In this document: positions 1 to 7,810 of the stretch, piece after piece
Numbering within the stretch: position 1 is the first letter of the stretch
How the letters are laid out: each line of letters starts with the position of its first letter
Source: JABWAM01 sp964653025
Lineage (GTDB): Bacteria > Verrucomicrobiota > Verrucomicrobiia > JABWAM01
DNA: 43,024 nucleotides
Direction of reading: 5' to 3'
NCBI GenBank assembly: GCA_964653025.1
Contig: CAZZBZ010000022.1
Coordinates: forward strand, 1 to 43,024
Program-made: the position numbers and the translations under genes
The notes under the pieces: generated by a model
The model's input: only the letters and a program-made list of their open reading frames with translations
Told to the model about the DNA's origin: nothing
Database searches by the model: none

Positions 1-88
1 CGGGCGGATCCAATATCCCTCCACGCGCTCCTACGTGCAGGCGATCCTCGCCCAGCACGAGAAGTACCGCCGGCGCGGGGAGTTCTGA
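1..88 (+). CDS. C-terminal fragment, probable lytic murein transglycosylase
   Basis: The reading frame entering from the left edge ends at the TGA at 86-88 and encodes about 28 residues, including PSTRSYVQAILAQHEKYR. A tail of the form 'P-x-T-R-x-Y-V-x-x-I-L-x-x-x-x-x-Y' is common at the end of SLT-type lytic transglycosylases, which cleave peptidoglycan glycan strands in the periplasm. The catalytic domain lies outside the window, so the assignment rests on this short tail only. The gene converges on the minus-strand operon that ends at 101, leaving 12 bases between the two stop codons. Confidence 0.5.
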   Translation, partial: GRIQYPSTRSYVQAILAQHEKYRRRGEF

Positions 89-100
89 CCGGTGCCTCGC

Positions 101-1189
101 TCAGCGGCGAGGCGCGTACTTCCTGAAGACCGCCGCGACCTCGGGGTTCTTCAGCACGTCGTTGAGTCCACAGACCTGGACGTGGTGACACCCGCCCTCG
201 AGGATAGCCCGCAACTCAGCCTCGACGCGTTCGGAGGTCTTGAGAGGGAATCCGGCTCGCTGGTCGTAATATCCGATCATCGCCACTCCGGTTGAGCGTG
301 GGTGGTGTTTCTTCTCCTCGACGGCGATGGCGCGCGCGTAGTCCCGGATCTTTTGCAGGTTCCAAAGCGTGTACCACGCGGCGGTCTGGCCGCAGAAGTC
401 CACGTCCAGGCGGTTCCCGTAAAGGGGCTCCGGGGTGTACACCGGCCAGATATGCAAGCTGGTGAGGATGTCGGGGCGAATGGCGCGCGCGAAGGCGGCG
501 AGGTCGTTCTGAAAATCCACGAGGGTCTCAAGCGAGAAGGCCTCGCGGGCCCTCTCCTCGGTGAGATCCGGGTGGGCGACACGCCAGGCGGCGAGTTGCC
601 TCTTCGATTCGGCACAGCGGCAGCAGCGATAGTTCTGGTAGCCGATGCCGTCGAAGGCGATCCCTCGAAGTCCGGGCACCGAGAGTGCCTCCCGGATCCG
701 TACCTTGACGGCGTCGGCGACGCCGGGATGGTGGAAGCAGAGCAGGTCCGTGAGCAGGAGTTCATCGTCGGCGACGGGTTCCCCGCCGTACTGGTACGGG
801 GGGTCGTCCCGCCCTTTGTTCTTCCGAAAGGAGTCGAGGGCCTGCTTCTCCGCCTCGTTCAACTCCTGCAGTGGGACCGGGATGTCGGGATGGTCCTTTT
901 TCCAGTACGAGGGGGAGAGGCCCACGGTCGAGTAGACGCCCATCCCGTGTTGCGTGGCGATGGGCACGAGCTTGCCGAGCGCCTGCGGGTCCACGGTCCA
1001 GGTGAGGAGGTCGGTGAAGCCGACGACGGCCGCGTTGGAGACCGCTTCCGGAGGGCAGGCGCCGACCCAACCCCAGAGGCTTGCGAACCGCGTCGGCGGG
1101 ACCTCCGCGGGGGGCGGCGGTGCGGCGAAGGCGCGAAGGAGGACGACAAGGCCGGCGGCGGCGAAGAGGGGGGAAACGGCCCTGCGCAT
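101..1189 (-). CDS. Exported protein of unknown function, TIM-barrel glycosidase-like
   Basis: The protein has 362 residues. I chose the ATG at 1189 because it opens a signal peptide: MRRAVSPLF followed by an Ala/Leu/Val-rich stretch ending near AFAAPPP. A longer start at 1231 would run into the upstream gene. The mature part contains LRGIAFDGIGYQNYRC at about residues 180-195 and alternating strand-like segments (ILTSLHIWPVY, LDVDFCGQTAAWY, STGVAMIGYYD). This resembles glycoside-hydrolase-like (beta/alpha)8 proteins with acidic residues at strand ends, but I cannot name a family. A CRCC cluster follows the GIGYQNY segment and might bind metal or form disulphides. It is the last gene of a five-gene minus-strand operon, 13 bases after the phosphohexomutase stop, which hints at a carbohydrate role. 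Confidence 0.6.
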   Translation of the reverse strand: MRRAVSPLFAAAGLVVLLRAFAAPPPPAEVPPTRFASLWGWVGACPPEAVSNAAVVGFTDLLTWTVDPQALGKLVPIATQHGMGVYSTVGLSPSYWKKDHPDIPVPLQELNEAEKQALDSFRKNKGRDDPPYQYGGEPVADDELLLTDLLCFHHPGVADAVKVRIREALSVPGLRGIAFDGIGYQNYRCCRCAESKRQLAAWRVAHPDLTEERAREAFSLETLVDFQNDLAAFARAIRPDILTSLHIWPVYTPEPLYGNRLDVDFCGQTAAWYTLWNLQKIRDYARAIAVEEKKHHPRSTGVAMIGYYDQRAGFPLKTSERVEAELRAILEGGCHHVQVCGLNDVLKNPEVAAVFRKYAPRR

Positions 1190-1202
1190 GGTGGGCAGAG
1201 TC

Positions 1203-3173
1203 TCAGCATTCCCCGGCGCGGCGGCGGGCATCGGCTTCGATGGCGCGCCAGAGCGCCTCGACCCCGGCGTCCACGCGCACCTTGACGATGGCGAGTTGGG
1301 GGGCCTCGAAACGCTTCCCGGACGGGGGCTTCTCCCGTCCGAACAGGTAAAACTTGATCTTGGGTTCCGTACCGCTGCCGCGGACGGCGTAGCGGTTGCC
1401 GTCAGCCAGATCGACGAAGAACAGCATCTCGCGGGGGAGGAGGTCGCCCTCGCAGTCCTTGACCGGCTCGCGATTGTGATTCGTGACCTTCACCACGGCC
1501 TGCCCGCCCATCTCCCGCGGGGGAGATTCGGCGTAGGATTTCAGGATCGCCTGGATCCGTGCGGCCCCCTCGGCTCCTTGGTAGACGAGTTGGCCGAGCT
1601 TCTCCCGGTAGTAGCCCATCTCGGAGAAGAGGGAGTCAAGGTAGGCGGGAAGCGAAAGTCCCTTCGCGCGGGCGGAAATGGCCAGTTCCGCGAACATCAC
1701 GCACGCGGCGTTCGCATCTTTATCGCGGGTAAAATCGCTCGCGGAGTAGCCGTAGCTTTCCTCGCCGCCGAAGACGTACCACGCCCCGCGGCGCAGGTGG
1801 AGGTCGCGCTTCTCGGTCTCGCTCAAGCGACGGTAGGCCGCAGCGTCCATCGTGTCGCCCCGGGCGATCCGCTCGTATTTCTCCAGCTTCTCGCCGATGT
1901 ACTTGAAGCCCGTGAGGGTTTCCGGGATGGCGACCCCGAACTTCACGGCGATCGCCTTCTGCAGGTCGGTGGTCACCACGGTCTTGATCAGGCGGGCGCG
2001 GGAGCGGTTTTCCTTGTTGAGGATGCCTTGGAAAAAAAGGCGCTCGAGGCGAAAGTGGGCGAGCATCGATCCAATCTGGTTGCCCGTGAGCAGCATCATC
2101 TTTCCGTCGCTACCGCGCACGGCCACGCCCATGCGGTCGGCGTCGGGATCCGTGGCCATCACCACGTCGGCCCCCTCCTTTTCCGCGAGGGCGATTCCCG
2201 TCGCGAGCGCCTCGGCGTTTTCGGGGTTCGGCGAAGCGACCGTGGGGAAACGCCCATCCGGCTCCTTTTGCGACGGAACCTCGATCGCTGTGGCTCCGAT
2301 GCGGCGGAGCGCCTCGGGGACGATGCGTCCGCCGGTGCCGTGGAGTGCCGAGTAGACGATCTTTACCGCCTTCCCGTGTTCCTTGACGAGTTTTGGTTCG
2401 ACGACGAGCGTGAGCAGGCGGGCGAGGTAGGCCTCGTCCATGGCGCGGCCGATGGAATCGGGCGCGGCATCTGTTTCCTTGAGACGGCAGACCTCCTCCG
2501 TCGGGATGCCGTTCACCTCGGTGATGATGCCGCTGGCGTGGGGCTCGACCACCTGGGCCCCGTCGCTGAAGTAGGCCTTGAAGCCGTTGTCATGGGACGG
2601 GTTGTGGCTGGCGGTGAGGACGACGCCGGCATCGGCGTTGAGTTCGCGCACGGCGAAACTGAGTTCTGGGGTGGAGCGCTCCGCCTCAAAAAGGGTCGCG
2701 CGCCCGCCGCAGGCGATCACGGTGCGAGCGGCCAGTTCGGCGAAGTGGCGGGAGAAGTGGCGGGTGTCGTGTGCGAAAACCACGTGGGGGGAGGTGGCCC
2801 CGACGGCGCGGCGCAGGTACCGAGCAAGGCCCATCGTGGCCCGCCGCACGTTGAAGTCGTTCATGCAGTTGCTGCCGACGGCAGGACGTGACGGGCAGGC
2901 GTCGGCGGGGCGCCCATCCCGCTCGGCGCGCGTGACGACGCGGCCGATGGTGCGTCCGCGCAGGCCCCCGGTGCCAAAGGCCAGGGAGCGGTAGAAGCGA
3001 TCATTGATCTCGTCCCAGTGCTTCTCCTCGACCAGTTCCTCGATCGCGGAGATTACCCAGGCTTCAAAGAGCGCGGGGTCGAGCCAGGGGAGGCAGTGGT
3101 CGCGGGCGGCTGCCAGGATGCGCCCTTCGCGGACGGCTTCGTCAAGGCGTTGACGGATGCGGTCGGGACTCAT
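1203..3173 (-). CDS. Phosphoglucomutase/phosphomannomutase (alpha-D-phosphohexomutase)
   Basis: A 656-residue cytosolic enzyme that interconverts hexose 1- and 6-phosphates through an enzyme phosphoserine. All four superfamily loops are visible: the catalytic serine in TASHNPSHDNG (Ser189), the Mg-binding loop DPDADR (342-347), the sugar-binding loop GGEESYG (469-475) and the phosphate-binding loop RGSGTEPK (598-605). The N-terminal FGTGGLRG (66-73) and the length of about 600 residues fit the long PgcA/PGM2-like subgroup rather than the roughly 460-residue AlgC/GlmM group. Substrate preference (glucose or mannose) cannot be read from the sequence. It lies 7 bases after the preceding operon gene and feeds sugar phosphates to nucleotide-sugar and glycan synthesis, in keeping with the beta-helix protein at the head of the operon. 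Confidence 0.93.
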   Translation of the reverse strand: MSPDRIRQRLDEAVREGRILAAARDHCLPWLDPALFEAWVISAIEELVEEKHWDEINDRFYRSLAFGTGGLRGRTIGRVVTRAERDGRPADACPSRPAVGSNCMNDFNVRRATMGLARYLRRAVGATSPHVVFAHDTRHFSRHFAELAARTVIACGGRATLFEAERSTPELSFAVRELNADAGVVLTASHNPSHDNGFKAYFSDGAQVVEPHASGIITEVNGIPTEEVCRLKETDAAPDSIGRAMDEAYLARLLTLVVEPKLVKEHGKAVKIVYSALHGTGGRIVPEALRRIGATAIEVPSQKEPDGRFPTVASPNPENAEALATGIALAEKEGADVVMATDPDADRMGVAVRGSDGKMMLLTGNQIGSMLAHFRLERLFFQGILNKENRSRARLIKTVVTTDLQKAIAVKFGVAIPETLTGFKYIGEKLEKYERIARGDTMDAAAYRRLSETEKRDLHLRRGAWYVFGGEESYGYSASDFTRDKDANAACVMFAELAISARAKGLSLPAYLDSLFSEMGYYREKLGQLVYQGAEGAARIQAILKSYAESPPREMGGQAVVKVTNHNREPVKDCEGDLLPREMLFFVDLADGNRYAVRGSGTEPKIKFYLFGREKPPSGKRFEAPQLAIVKVRVDAGVEALWRAIEADARRRAGEC

Positions 3174-3180
3174 CGCGAGA

Positions 3181-3675
3181 TCAGGGAAGGGGTCTCGTCA
3201 TCCCGTCGTCGGCCGGCGAGAGGGCGATGATGTAGCGGTACTCTCGGTTTCCCGGACCTCGGATGAGCACAGGGCGGCCACGCTCGGGGAACACGGCATA
3301 GAAGCCGACCAGCTTCTTGCCCCGGTACTCCGTCTCGACGAAGTATTCGCGGTTGCCCTTGCGGCGTCCGCGGTAGGTGATGGTGATGCCGAACTCCTCC
3401 GGGAGCATGTAAAGGGCGCGCTCGTCCCGGGCAAAAGCGACCTCCGAGAAAAAGAGCTGCTCGTAGCAAAGGTAGCCGAAGTCCGCCTTCAAGACGGCGT
3501 TGAGCGTGGCGACCCGCGGGTCGGATCGCTCAGGGGATTGGTTGGAGGCGCGGAGGAGGCGCACCTGGAGGCGTGGAGCGGACTCGGAGACGGTGGCGGC
3601 TCCGGTCCCGGCAAGGCAGAGCAGGGTAGCGAGGACCAGCGGGGCGGGGGACCGGCGAAAAATAACGGGGCTCAT
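3181..3675 (-). CDS. Exported hypothetical protein
   Basis: A 164-residue protein. The ATG at 3673-3675 overlaps the stop codon of the preceding gene in an ATGA arrangement, which fixes the start and implies translational coupling. It begins with a signal peptide (MSPVIFRRS, then PLVLATLLCLAGTGAAT). The mature part has no motif I recognise. It contains an Arg/Tyr-rich C-terminal half (ITYRGRRKGNREYFVETEYRGKKLVGFYAVF) suggestive of a small beta-rich fold. It is the third gene of the operon and lies 7 bases before the phosphohexomutase. Confidence 0.7.
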   Translation of the reverse strand: MSPVIFRRSPAPLVLATLLCLAGTGAATVSESAPRLQVRLLRASNQSPERSDPRVATLNAVLKADFGYLCYEQLFFSEVAFARDERALYMLPEEFGITITYRGRRKGNREYFVETEYRGKKLVGFYAVFPERGRPVLIRGPGNREYRYIIALSPADDGMTRPLP

Positions 3676-4091
3676 TTCTTGCTCTTGCGGAGGGGTGGTT
3701 TTGAGTGTCGTGGAGCGCGAATCGCGGCGTTGGTGGCTGCACGCGGGATATCGTCCGTGCCGCTCAGCCAGATGATTGTGGCGCCGGCCCGGGTGGAATC
3801 GTAGACGCTGGCGGTGACACTGTTGGTGAACGAGTAGACGTTCCACACCTCCCCGTAGGGATCCATGAGGTCGTCGGCACCGCTGACCCAGATCACGGTG
3901 GCCCCGCCGCGTTGGGATTCATAGGCGGTGGCCGCCACGTTGGTACTGTAGCTGTAAACCTCCCAGAGCTTGCTGAAACCGCGCTGGGCCCGGTGGTGTA
4001 GCCCTGTCCAGACAGCCAGGGCACAGACACCGAACGCGAAGGCGAGTGCGACAAGAATCACCAGGCGGACCCGGGCGGGGGAGTGTTTCAT
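3672..4091 (-). CDS. Membrane-anchored protein with an internal duplication
   Basis: A 139-residue protein. The ATG at 4089-4091 overlaps the beta-helix gene's stop (ATGA), which decides the start. Residues about 9-31 form one transmembrane helix (RLVILVALAFAFGVCALAVW). The rest is dominated by two copies of a roughly 38-residue unit: WEVYSYSTNVAATAYESQRGGATVIWVSGADD and WNVYSFTNSVTASVYDSTRAGATIIWLSGTDD. Each copy ends in an IW-[VL]-SG-x-DD strand-turn. Its function is unknown. It may be a periplasm-facing partner of the following exported protein, because the two genes are translationally coupled. The C-terminus is basic (PPLRKSKK). Confidence 0.68.
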   Translation of the reverse strand: MKHSPARVRLVILVALAFAFGVCALAVWTGLHHRAQRGFSKLWEVYSYSTNVAATAYESQRGGATVIWVSGADDLMDPYGEVWNVYSFTNSVTASVYDSTRAGATIIWLSGTDDIPRAATNAAIRAPRHSKPPLRKSKK

Positions 4092-4795
4092 GATGCGGGA
4101 TCCAGGGGGCCGTGCGGCACCATGCGCACGACCTGGGTATGCTGCTGGAGCAGTTTTACGAGGGTGCGGGGGGGACAGACCCCCCGCCAGGAAAGGCCCG
4201 GGTAAAGCACTGATCCGCGACCGATCACGGAGCCGGGGTTCAGCACGCAATGGCATCCCACCTCGGCATGGTCTCCGATCACCGCGCCAAACTTCCTGAG
4301 GCCGGTGTCCACTTTCTCCCCACCGATGGGAACGAGGATGTTGCCAGGGGTCACTTTGACGTTGGAGAGCGTGACACCCGAGGCGAGGTGTGCCTTGTGC
4401 CCGAGGATGGAGTCCCCGACGTAGGCGAAGTGAGGAACCACCGCCTCGTTGAAAAGGATGCAGTTCTTAAACTCGCAACTATTGCCGAGAATGCAGCCGT
4501 CGCCCACCAGCACGTTCCCTCGGACATAGGCCCCTTTGCGGACCGTGCAGTTTTTCCCGATCCACGCGGGGCCGCGGATGAAGGCGTGGGGTTCCACGAC
4601 CGTGCCCTCGCCGATCCAGACCTCCCCCTCGACCACGGCCGTCGGGGCGATATGACCGCGGAGGACGGGCCGTCCGTGCCGCACGAAAAACTCCGCGATG
4701 CGCGGCAGGGCCTCCCAGGGCCAGCGGCATCCGTCGAAGAGCGCGGAGTGCGGCGTCTGGGCCAGGTCGAGCAGGTCGGGGATCGCCAGCGACAT
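4088..4795 (-). CDS. Left-handed beta-helix hexapeptide-repeat protein (GlmU C-terminal-like)
   Basis: A 235-residue protein and the first gene of a five-gene minus-strand operon. From about residue 46 it consists of hexapeptide-type repeats ([LIV]-G-x-x-x-x), for example VWIGEGTVVEPHAFI, AWIGKNCTVRKGAYV, VLVGDGCILGNSCEF, AVIGDHAEVGCHCVL and SVIGRGSVLYPGL. This forms a trimeric left-handed beta-helix as in sugar-nucleotide acyltransferases and the C-terminal half of GlmU-type diphosphorylases. No N-terminal nucleotidyltransferase domain is present, so by itself it is more likely an acyltransferase-like or partner protein. The operon with a phosphohexomutase supports a role in activated-sugar metabolism. 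The substrate is unknown. The upstream 87 bases are shared with the divergent acylphosphatase gene. Confidence 0.8.
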   Translation of the reverse strand: MSLAIPDLLDLAQTPHSALFDGCRWPWEALPRIAEFFVRHGRPVLRGHIAPTAVVEGEVWIGEGTVVEPHAFIRGPAWIGKNCTVRKGAYVRGNVLVGDGCILGNSCEFKNCILFNEAVVPHFAYVGDSILGHKAHLASGVTLSNVKVTPGNILVPIGGEKVDTGLRKFGAVIGDHAEVGCHCVLNPGSVIGRGSVLYPGLSWRGVCPPRTLVKLLQQHTQVVRMVPHGPLDPAS

Positions 4796-4882
4796 GCGGG
4801 AACCCTACCAGCATTGCATCGCGGGCTCAAGGGGAGTGACGCGGCTCTTTACGCCTTGCCCCGACCGGTCGCCCGATGCGTA

Positions 4883-5176
4883 ATGCGCGGCGTGGAATCG
4901 AGGCGCATCCAGGTCTTCTTCAAGGGGCACGTCCAGGGCGTGGGTTTCCGCTACACCTGCCGCAGCCTGGCTAAGGGTTTTGCGATGACCGGCTTCGTGC
5001 GCAACCTCACCGATGGGCGCGTCGAGGTGGTTGCCGAGGGGGAGCAGGGAGAACTCGAGGCCTACCTCGATGCGATCGCCGCGAGCGAGATTCACGCCTT
5101 CGTACGCGATCGCACTGTGTCCTGGTCCCCCGCGACGGGCGAGTGGCGGGACTTTTGCATCCGCCACGATGGGTAG
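4883..5176 (+). CDS. acyP: Acylphosphatase
   Basis: A 97-residue cytosolic enzyme that hydrolyses acyl phosphates to carboxylate and phosphate. The family signature GHVQGVGFRYTCRSLA is at residues 15-30. The catalytic pair falls at the canonical positions: Arg23 (GFRY) binds phosphate and Asn41 (VRNL) positions water. The second signature GFVRNLTDGRVEVVAEG follows. I chose the ATG at 4883 because it gives the standard length of about 90-100 residues; in-frame sequence further upstream runs antisense through the divergent beta-helix gene. The gene appears to be monocistronic. Confidence 0.93.
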   Translation: MRGVESRRIQVFFKGHVQGVGFRYTCRSLAKGFAMTGFVRNLTDGRVEVVAEGEQGELEAYLDAIAASEIHAFVRDRTVSWSPATGEWRDFCIRHDG

Positions 5177-5359
5177 TCCGCATTTTTCGCCGTTCTCGAA
5201 AAATACAACGCCCTGTTTCTTTCGATGATTTTCCTGCGGCAGTAGGGACACCGTCGCCTGCCAAGGGTAGCCCGCCGTGTCCTCACGCTGCGGGCGTCCA
5301 GAACGCATTGACCGAGCCCCTCGCCTCCCATACGATCCGATGAGGTTTTCGTACCGTGC

Positions 5360-5527
5360 ATGAAACTGAAACGTCACAGTCGTCGTCATCCGAAGAGTGT
5401 CACGGAGCGTATCTGGGTGGTGTTGCTCATCCTCGGATTTGTTGCCACGGGCGTCATGATCGTCTTCTACTACTCCGGCCCTGAAATTTTCAAATGGGTC
5501 GGCGGACTTTCGGAAAAGGAACGATGA
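5360..5527 (+). CDS. Small single-pass membrane protein
   Basis: A 55-residue ORF from the ATG at 5360 whose TGA (5525-5527) overlaps the ATG of the next small gene. The N-terminus is highly basic (MKLKRHSRRHPK), followed by one transmembrane helix (IWVVLLILGFVATGVMIVFYY) and a short polar tail ending LSEKER. The basic start predicts an N-in topology. The coupled stop/start and the matching membrane character of the next gene support its reality. No homologous family is recognised. A GAGG 14 bases upstream is a weak ribosome-binding site. The 183 bases upstream to acyP show no other gene. Confidence 0.55.
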   Translation: MKLKRHSRRHPKSVTERIWVVLLILGFVATGVMIVFYYSGPEIFKWVGGLSEKER

Positions 5528-5787
5528 ACATTCCTCGCTGGTGGACCTCGTGGATCGTCCTTGGCGTGGTCGTCGCCGTCCTCTTTGGCGTGTTCATCTG
5601 GCCGACGCCTTACCGCTACGAACGCCTTTCCGGCGGGAAAAGCTCAGCCCTGGTGAGGATCAGCCGTTTCAACGGCGAGCGATGCCTCATGGTGGGCGTC
5701 GAGGGCTGGGTTCGCATTGAAGCCATCGCGGACAAGGTCGGGTCGGAGGCAAACGACGTGCCTGTGGCAAAAGGTTCCAAGCCGTAG
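5524..5787 (+). CDS. Small membrane-anchored hypothetical protein
   Basis: An 87-residue protein. The ATG at 5524 overlaps the stop of the preceding mini-gene (ATGA), so I prefer it to the longer start at 5494. It has an N-terminal membrane helix (WIVLGVVVAVLFGVFIW) and then a short soluble domain with PTPYRYERLSGGKSSALVRISRFNGERCLMVG, which looks like a small beta-sheet domain outside the membrane. The family is unknown. It is probably co-expressed with the 55-residue gene and might form a complex with it. The following 248 bases (5788-6035) contain no recognisable gene. Confidence 0.6.
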   Translation: MNIPRWWTSWIVLGVVVAVLFGVFIWPTPYRYERLSGGKSSALVRISRFNGERCLMVGVEGWVRIEAIADKVGSEANDVPVAKGSKP

Positions 5788-6035
5788 TCCGCCTTCACAA
5801 GTTCTATTGCACGTGAAACGGAAAATCTGCAGCAAGCCTTTCATAGATAGTTAGATAGTTATCAAATCACGAAATATGCGCGAATAGCGTGCGGCGGTGT
5901 TGCTGGAGTGGCTGGGGAGCCCAATCGTTTTCACGTGGGTGTCTTTTCGCCGCGCGAAGCGTGCCGTGCAGACCTCGATACCGTTCGCGTCGGAGCGTAG
6001 GTGACGAAGACGCGGGCCGCGAGAGCGGCCGCAAG

Positions 6036-6725
6036 CTAGCGGGTTGCCTGGAGGTGGAGGGAGCGGAGGTGGCGGATGACGAGGTCGGCCACGCCGCGGG
6101 CATCCAGATTCGAGGTGTCCATCCGGAGCGCATCCTCGGCCACGCGCAGGGGGGCCACCTTGCGGCTGCTGTCGAGCCGGTCGCGTTCGCTCATGTCGCG
6201 CGCGACGCTGGCCACAGCCGCCGTTTCCCCCGCGGTGTTCCGCTCGGTGGCGCGGCGCCGTGCCCGCACCTCGGGGCTGGCATCGAGGAAGAATTTGTAT
6301 GGGGTTTCTGGAAAAACGACGGTGCCGATGTCCCGCCCCTCCATGACGAGGTCCCCGCAGGAGGCGAGTTCCCGCTGGCGGGCAACACACCATGTTCGGA
6401 TTTCCGGGATGGCGGCGATCGCGGAGACGGCGCGTTCGACCCGCGGGCTGCGAATCTCCCGTCCAGGGTCCATCCCATCGAGGCGGATGCGGAGCGCGGC
6501 CGGCCCCGCCTCGGCGGGCGGAAAGTCGAGTTCCATGCGGAGGGTTTCCATGCGCCGGATCACCGCGGCGGAATCGGACGGGTCTGTGTCGTCGTCGAGC
6601 ATCTTCCACGTGACGGCCCGGTACATCGCCCCGGTATCCACGTGGAGGAATCCAAGGGATTCCGCGACGAGTCGGGAGACCGTGCTCTTTCCAGAGGCCG
6701 AGGGTCCGTCAATTGCGATGACCAT
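6036..6725 (-). CDS. cmk: Cytidylate kinase
   Basis: A 229-residue enzyme that phosphorylates CMP/dCMP with ATP in pyrimidine nucleotide synthesis. The P-loop GPSASGKST is at residues 7-15. The CMP-kinase-specific segments HVDTGAMYRAVTW and VMEGRDIGTVVFPETPYKFFLDAS follow. The C-terminal RDMSERDRLDSSRKVAPLRVAEDALRMDTSNL is typical of the LID and end region. The start at 6725 places the P-loop at the family's usual distance from the N-terminus; longer in-frame starts would overlap the upstream zinc-ribbon gene. It is third in the leuD/zinc-ribbon/cmk operon, 4 bases after the preceding stop. Confidence 0.95.
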   Translation of the reverse strand: MVIAIDGPSASGKSTVSRLVAESLGFLHVDTGAMYRAVTWKMLDDDTDPSDSAAVIRRMETLRMELDFPPAEAGPAALRIRLDGMDPGREIRSPRVERAVSAIAAIPEIRTWCVARQRELASCGDLVMEGRDIGTVVFPETPYKFFLDASPEVRARRRATERNTAGETAAVASVARDMSERDRLDSSRKVAPLRVAEDALRMDTSNLDARGVADLVIRHLRSLHLQATR

Positions 6726-6729
6726 AAAG

Positions 6730-7173
6730 TCAGGCCTTTGGGGGGGAAGGCAGGTTCTGGGCACGGAGCGCGGTGGCGCGCTCGCCCAACTCGCGGAGTC
6801 GCTGGTCGAGCCGTTCCATGCGGAGCTGCTGGCGGCTGGCTTCGGAGAGGTGCTGTTTGTGAAAATTGCCAGCCTCTTCCCTCTGGTGTCGGGCTTCCCG
6901 GATCGAGGCATCGAGACCCAGGAGTTCGCGCTCCCATTCCGGCTTCGCCTCGAGCGCGGCGGTCTCCGGGGCCTCCGCGAGAGTGACCACACGGTTGGGC
7001 GTGGGGACGGTGACCGTTGCTCCGCATGAGGGGCAGGGCAGGGTATGCCCCGAGGCGACTCCATCCACCACGAGGCTTTTTTGGCAGCCGGGGCAGTTGA
7101 AGAGAATGTCCCGGAGCGAGATCTCTTCGGGATGGGCAGGATCGAAGGCGTGGGCCTGGTTTGCGTCGCTCAC
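6730..7173 (-). CDS. Zinc-ribbon and coiled-coil protein
   Basis: A 147-residue protein. A CxxC...CxxC zinc ribbon (NCPGCQKSLVVDG...LPCPSCGATVTVP) lies at about residues 25-58. It is followed by a Glu/Arg/Gln-rich coiled coil from about residue 80 (EWERELLGLDASIREARHQREEAGNF to RLDQRLRELGERATALRAQ). The molecular role is unknown; such a ribbon could bind nucleic acid or protein, with the coil mediating oligomerisation. It sits 8 bases after leuD and 4 bases before cmk, so all three are probably on one transcript. Confidence 0.75.
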   Translation of the reverse strand: MSDANQAHAFDPAHPEEISLRDILFNCPGCQKSLVVDGVASGHTLPCPSCGATVTVPTPNRVVTLAEAPETAALEAKPEWERELLGLDASIREARHQREEAGNFHKQHLSEASRQQLRMERLDQRLRELGERATALRAQNLPSPPKA

Positions 7174-7181
7174 GGGGCGGC

Positions 7182-7727
7182 TCAGCGGGAAGGGATCAGG
7201 TTGCTGCGGCGGGCGTACTCGAAGAGGCCCCCTGCGTCGATGACCGGTCGCGCTTCCCCGAGGGGCTTGAGGCGGTGGACGGCTCCGCTGACGGACAGCG
7301 TCCCGGCGTCCAGATCGAGCCGACCCATCTGGCCTGTCTTCAAGGTTTCACAGAGGCGCGCGTGGGAATCCAGGGGGTAGATCTCGCCCGTGGCCACACA
7401 GTTACGGAAGAAGATGCGCGCATAGGATTCCGCGACCACGGCCTGCACGCCGCTGGCACCGAGAGCGATGGGGGCGTGTTCTCGGGAGGAACCGCAGCCG
7501 AAGTTGCGACCGCCGACGATGATCGGGAAGCGCGTCTTCGTCTGGCCGGACGCGATGAAGCGCTCCGGGTATTGGTCCTCGGGAAGGCCGATGAGGGCGT
7601 AGCCGCCCAGCTTCTCGTATTCACCGGGGAGGGTGGGGACCAGGTTCAGGTACTGGGCGGGGATGATCTGGTCCGTGTCAATATTGTCCCGGACCACGTA
7701 GATCGCCCCCTCGATGATCGCGCTCAT
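7182..7727 (-). CDS. leuD: 3-isopropylmalate dehydratase small subunit
   Basis: A 181-residue small subunit of isopropylmalate isomerase, which converts 2- to 3-isopropylmalate in leucine synthesis together with the Fe-S large subunit LeuC. The aconitase swivel-domain signatures are clear: RDNIDTDQIIPAQYL near residue 13, GGRNFGCGSSREHAP at about residues 73-87, and AESYARIFFRNCVATG. I chose the ATG at 7725-7727 (MSAIIEGAIYVV) over the longer in-frame start because the conserved domain begins there. leuC is not in this window, so the two subunit genes are split. It is the first gene of the operon with the zinc-ribbon gene and cmk. Confidence 0.95.
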   Translation of the reverse strand: MSAIIEGAIYVVRDNIDTDQIIPAQYLNLVPTLPGEYEKLGGYALIGLPEDQYPERFIASGQTKTRFPIIVGGRNFGCGSSREHAPIALGASGVQAVVAESYARIFFRNCVATGEIYPLDSHARLCETLKTGQMGRLDLDAGTLSVSGAVHRLKPLGEARPVIDAGGLFEYARRSNLIPSR

Positions 7728-7810
7728 GCGGTTTGTTCTAGCAGGAGGCCCCGCCCGTGGCAATCGCGTCGCGGCGGGAACTTCTTGCCTGTCGGGCGCG
7801 GGTGGAGTGC

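Noticed and set aside
5788..6035. Direct repeats of TAGATAGT near 5845 as a regulatory array
   Set aside because: Only two short imperfect copies; no further structure in this gap.
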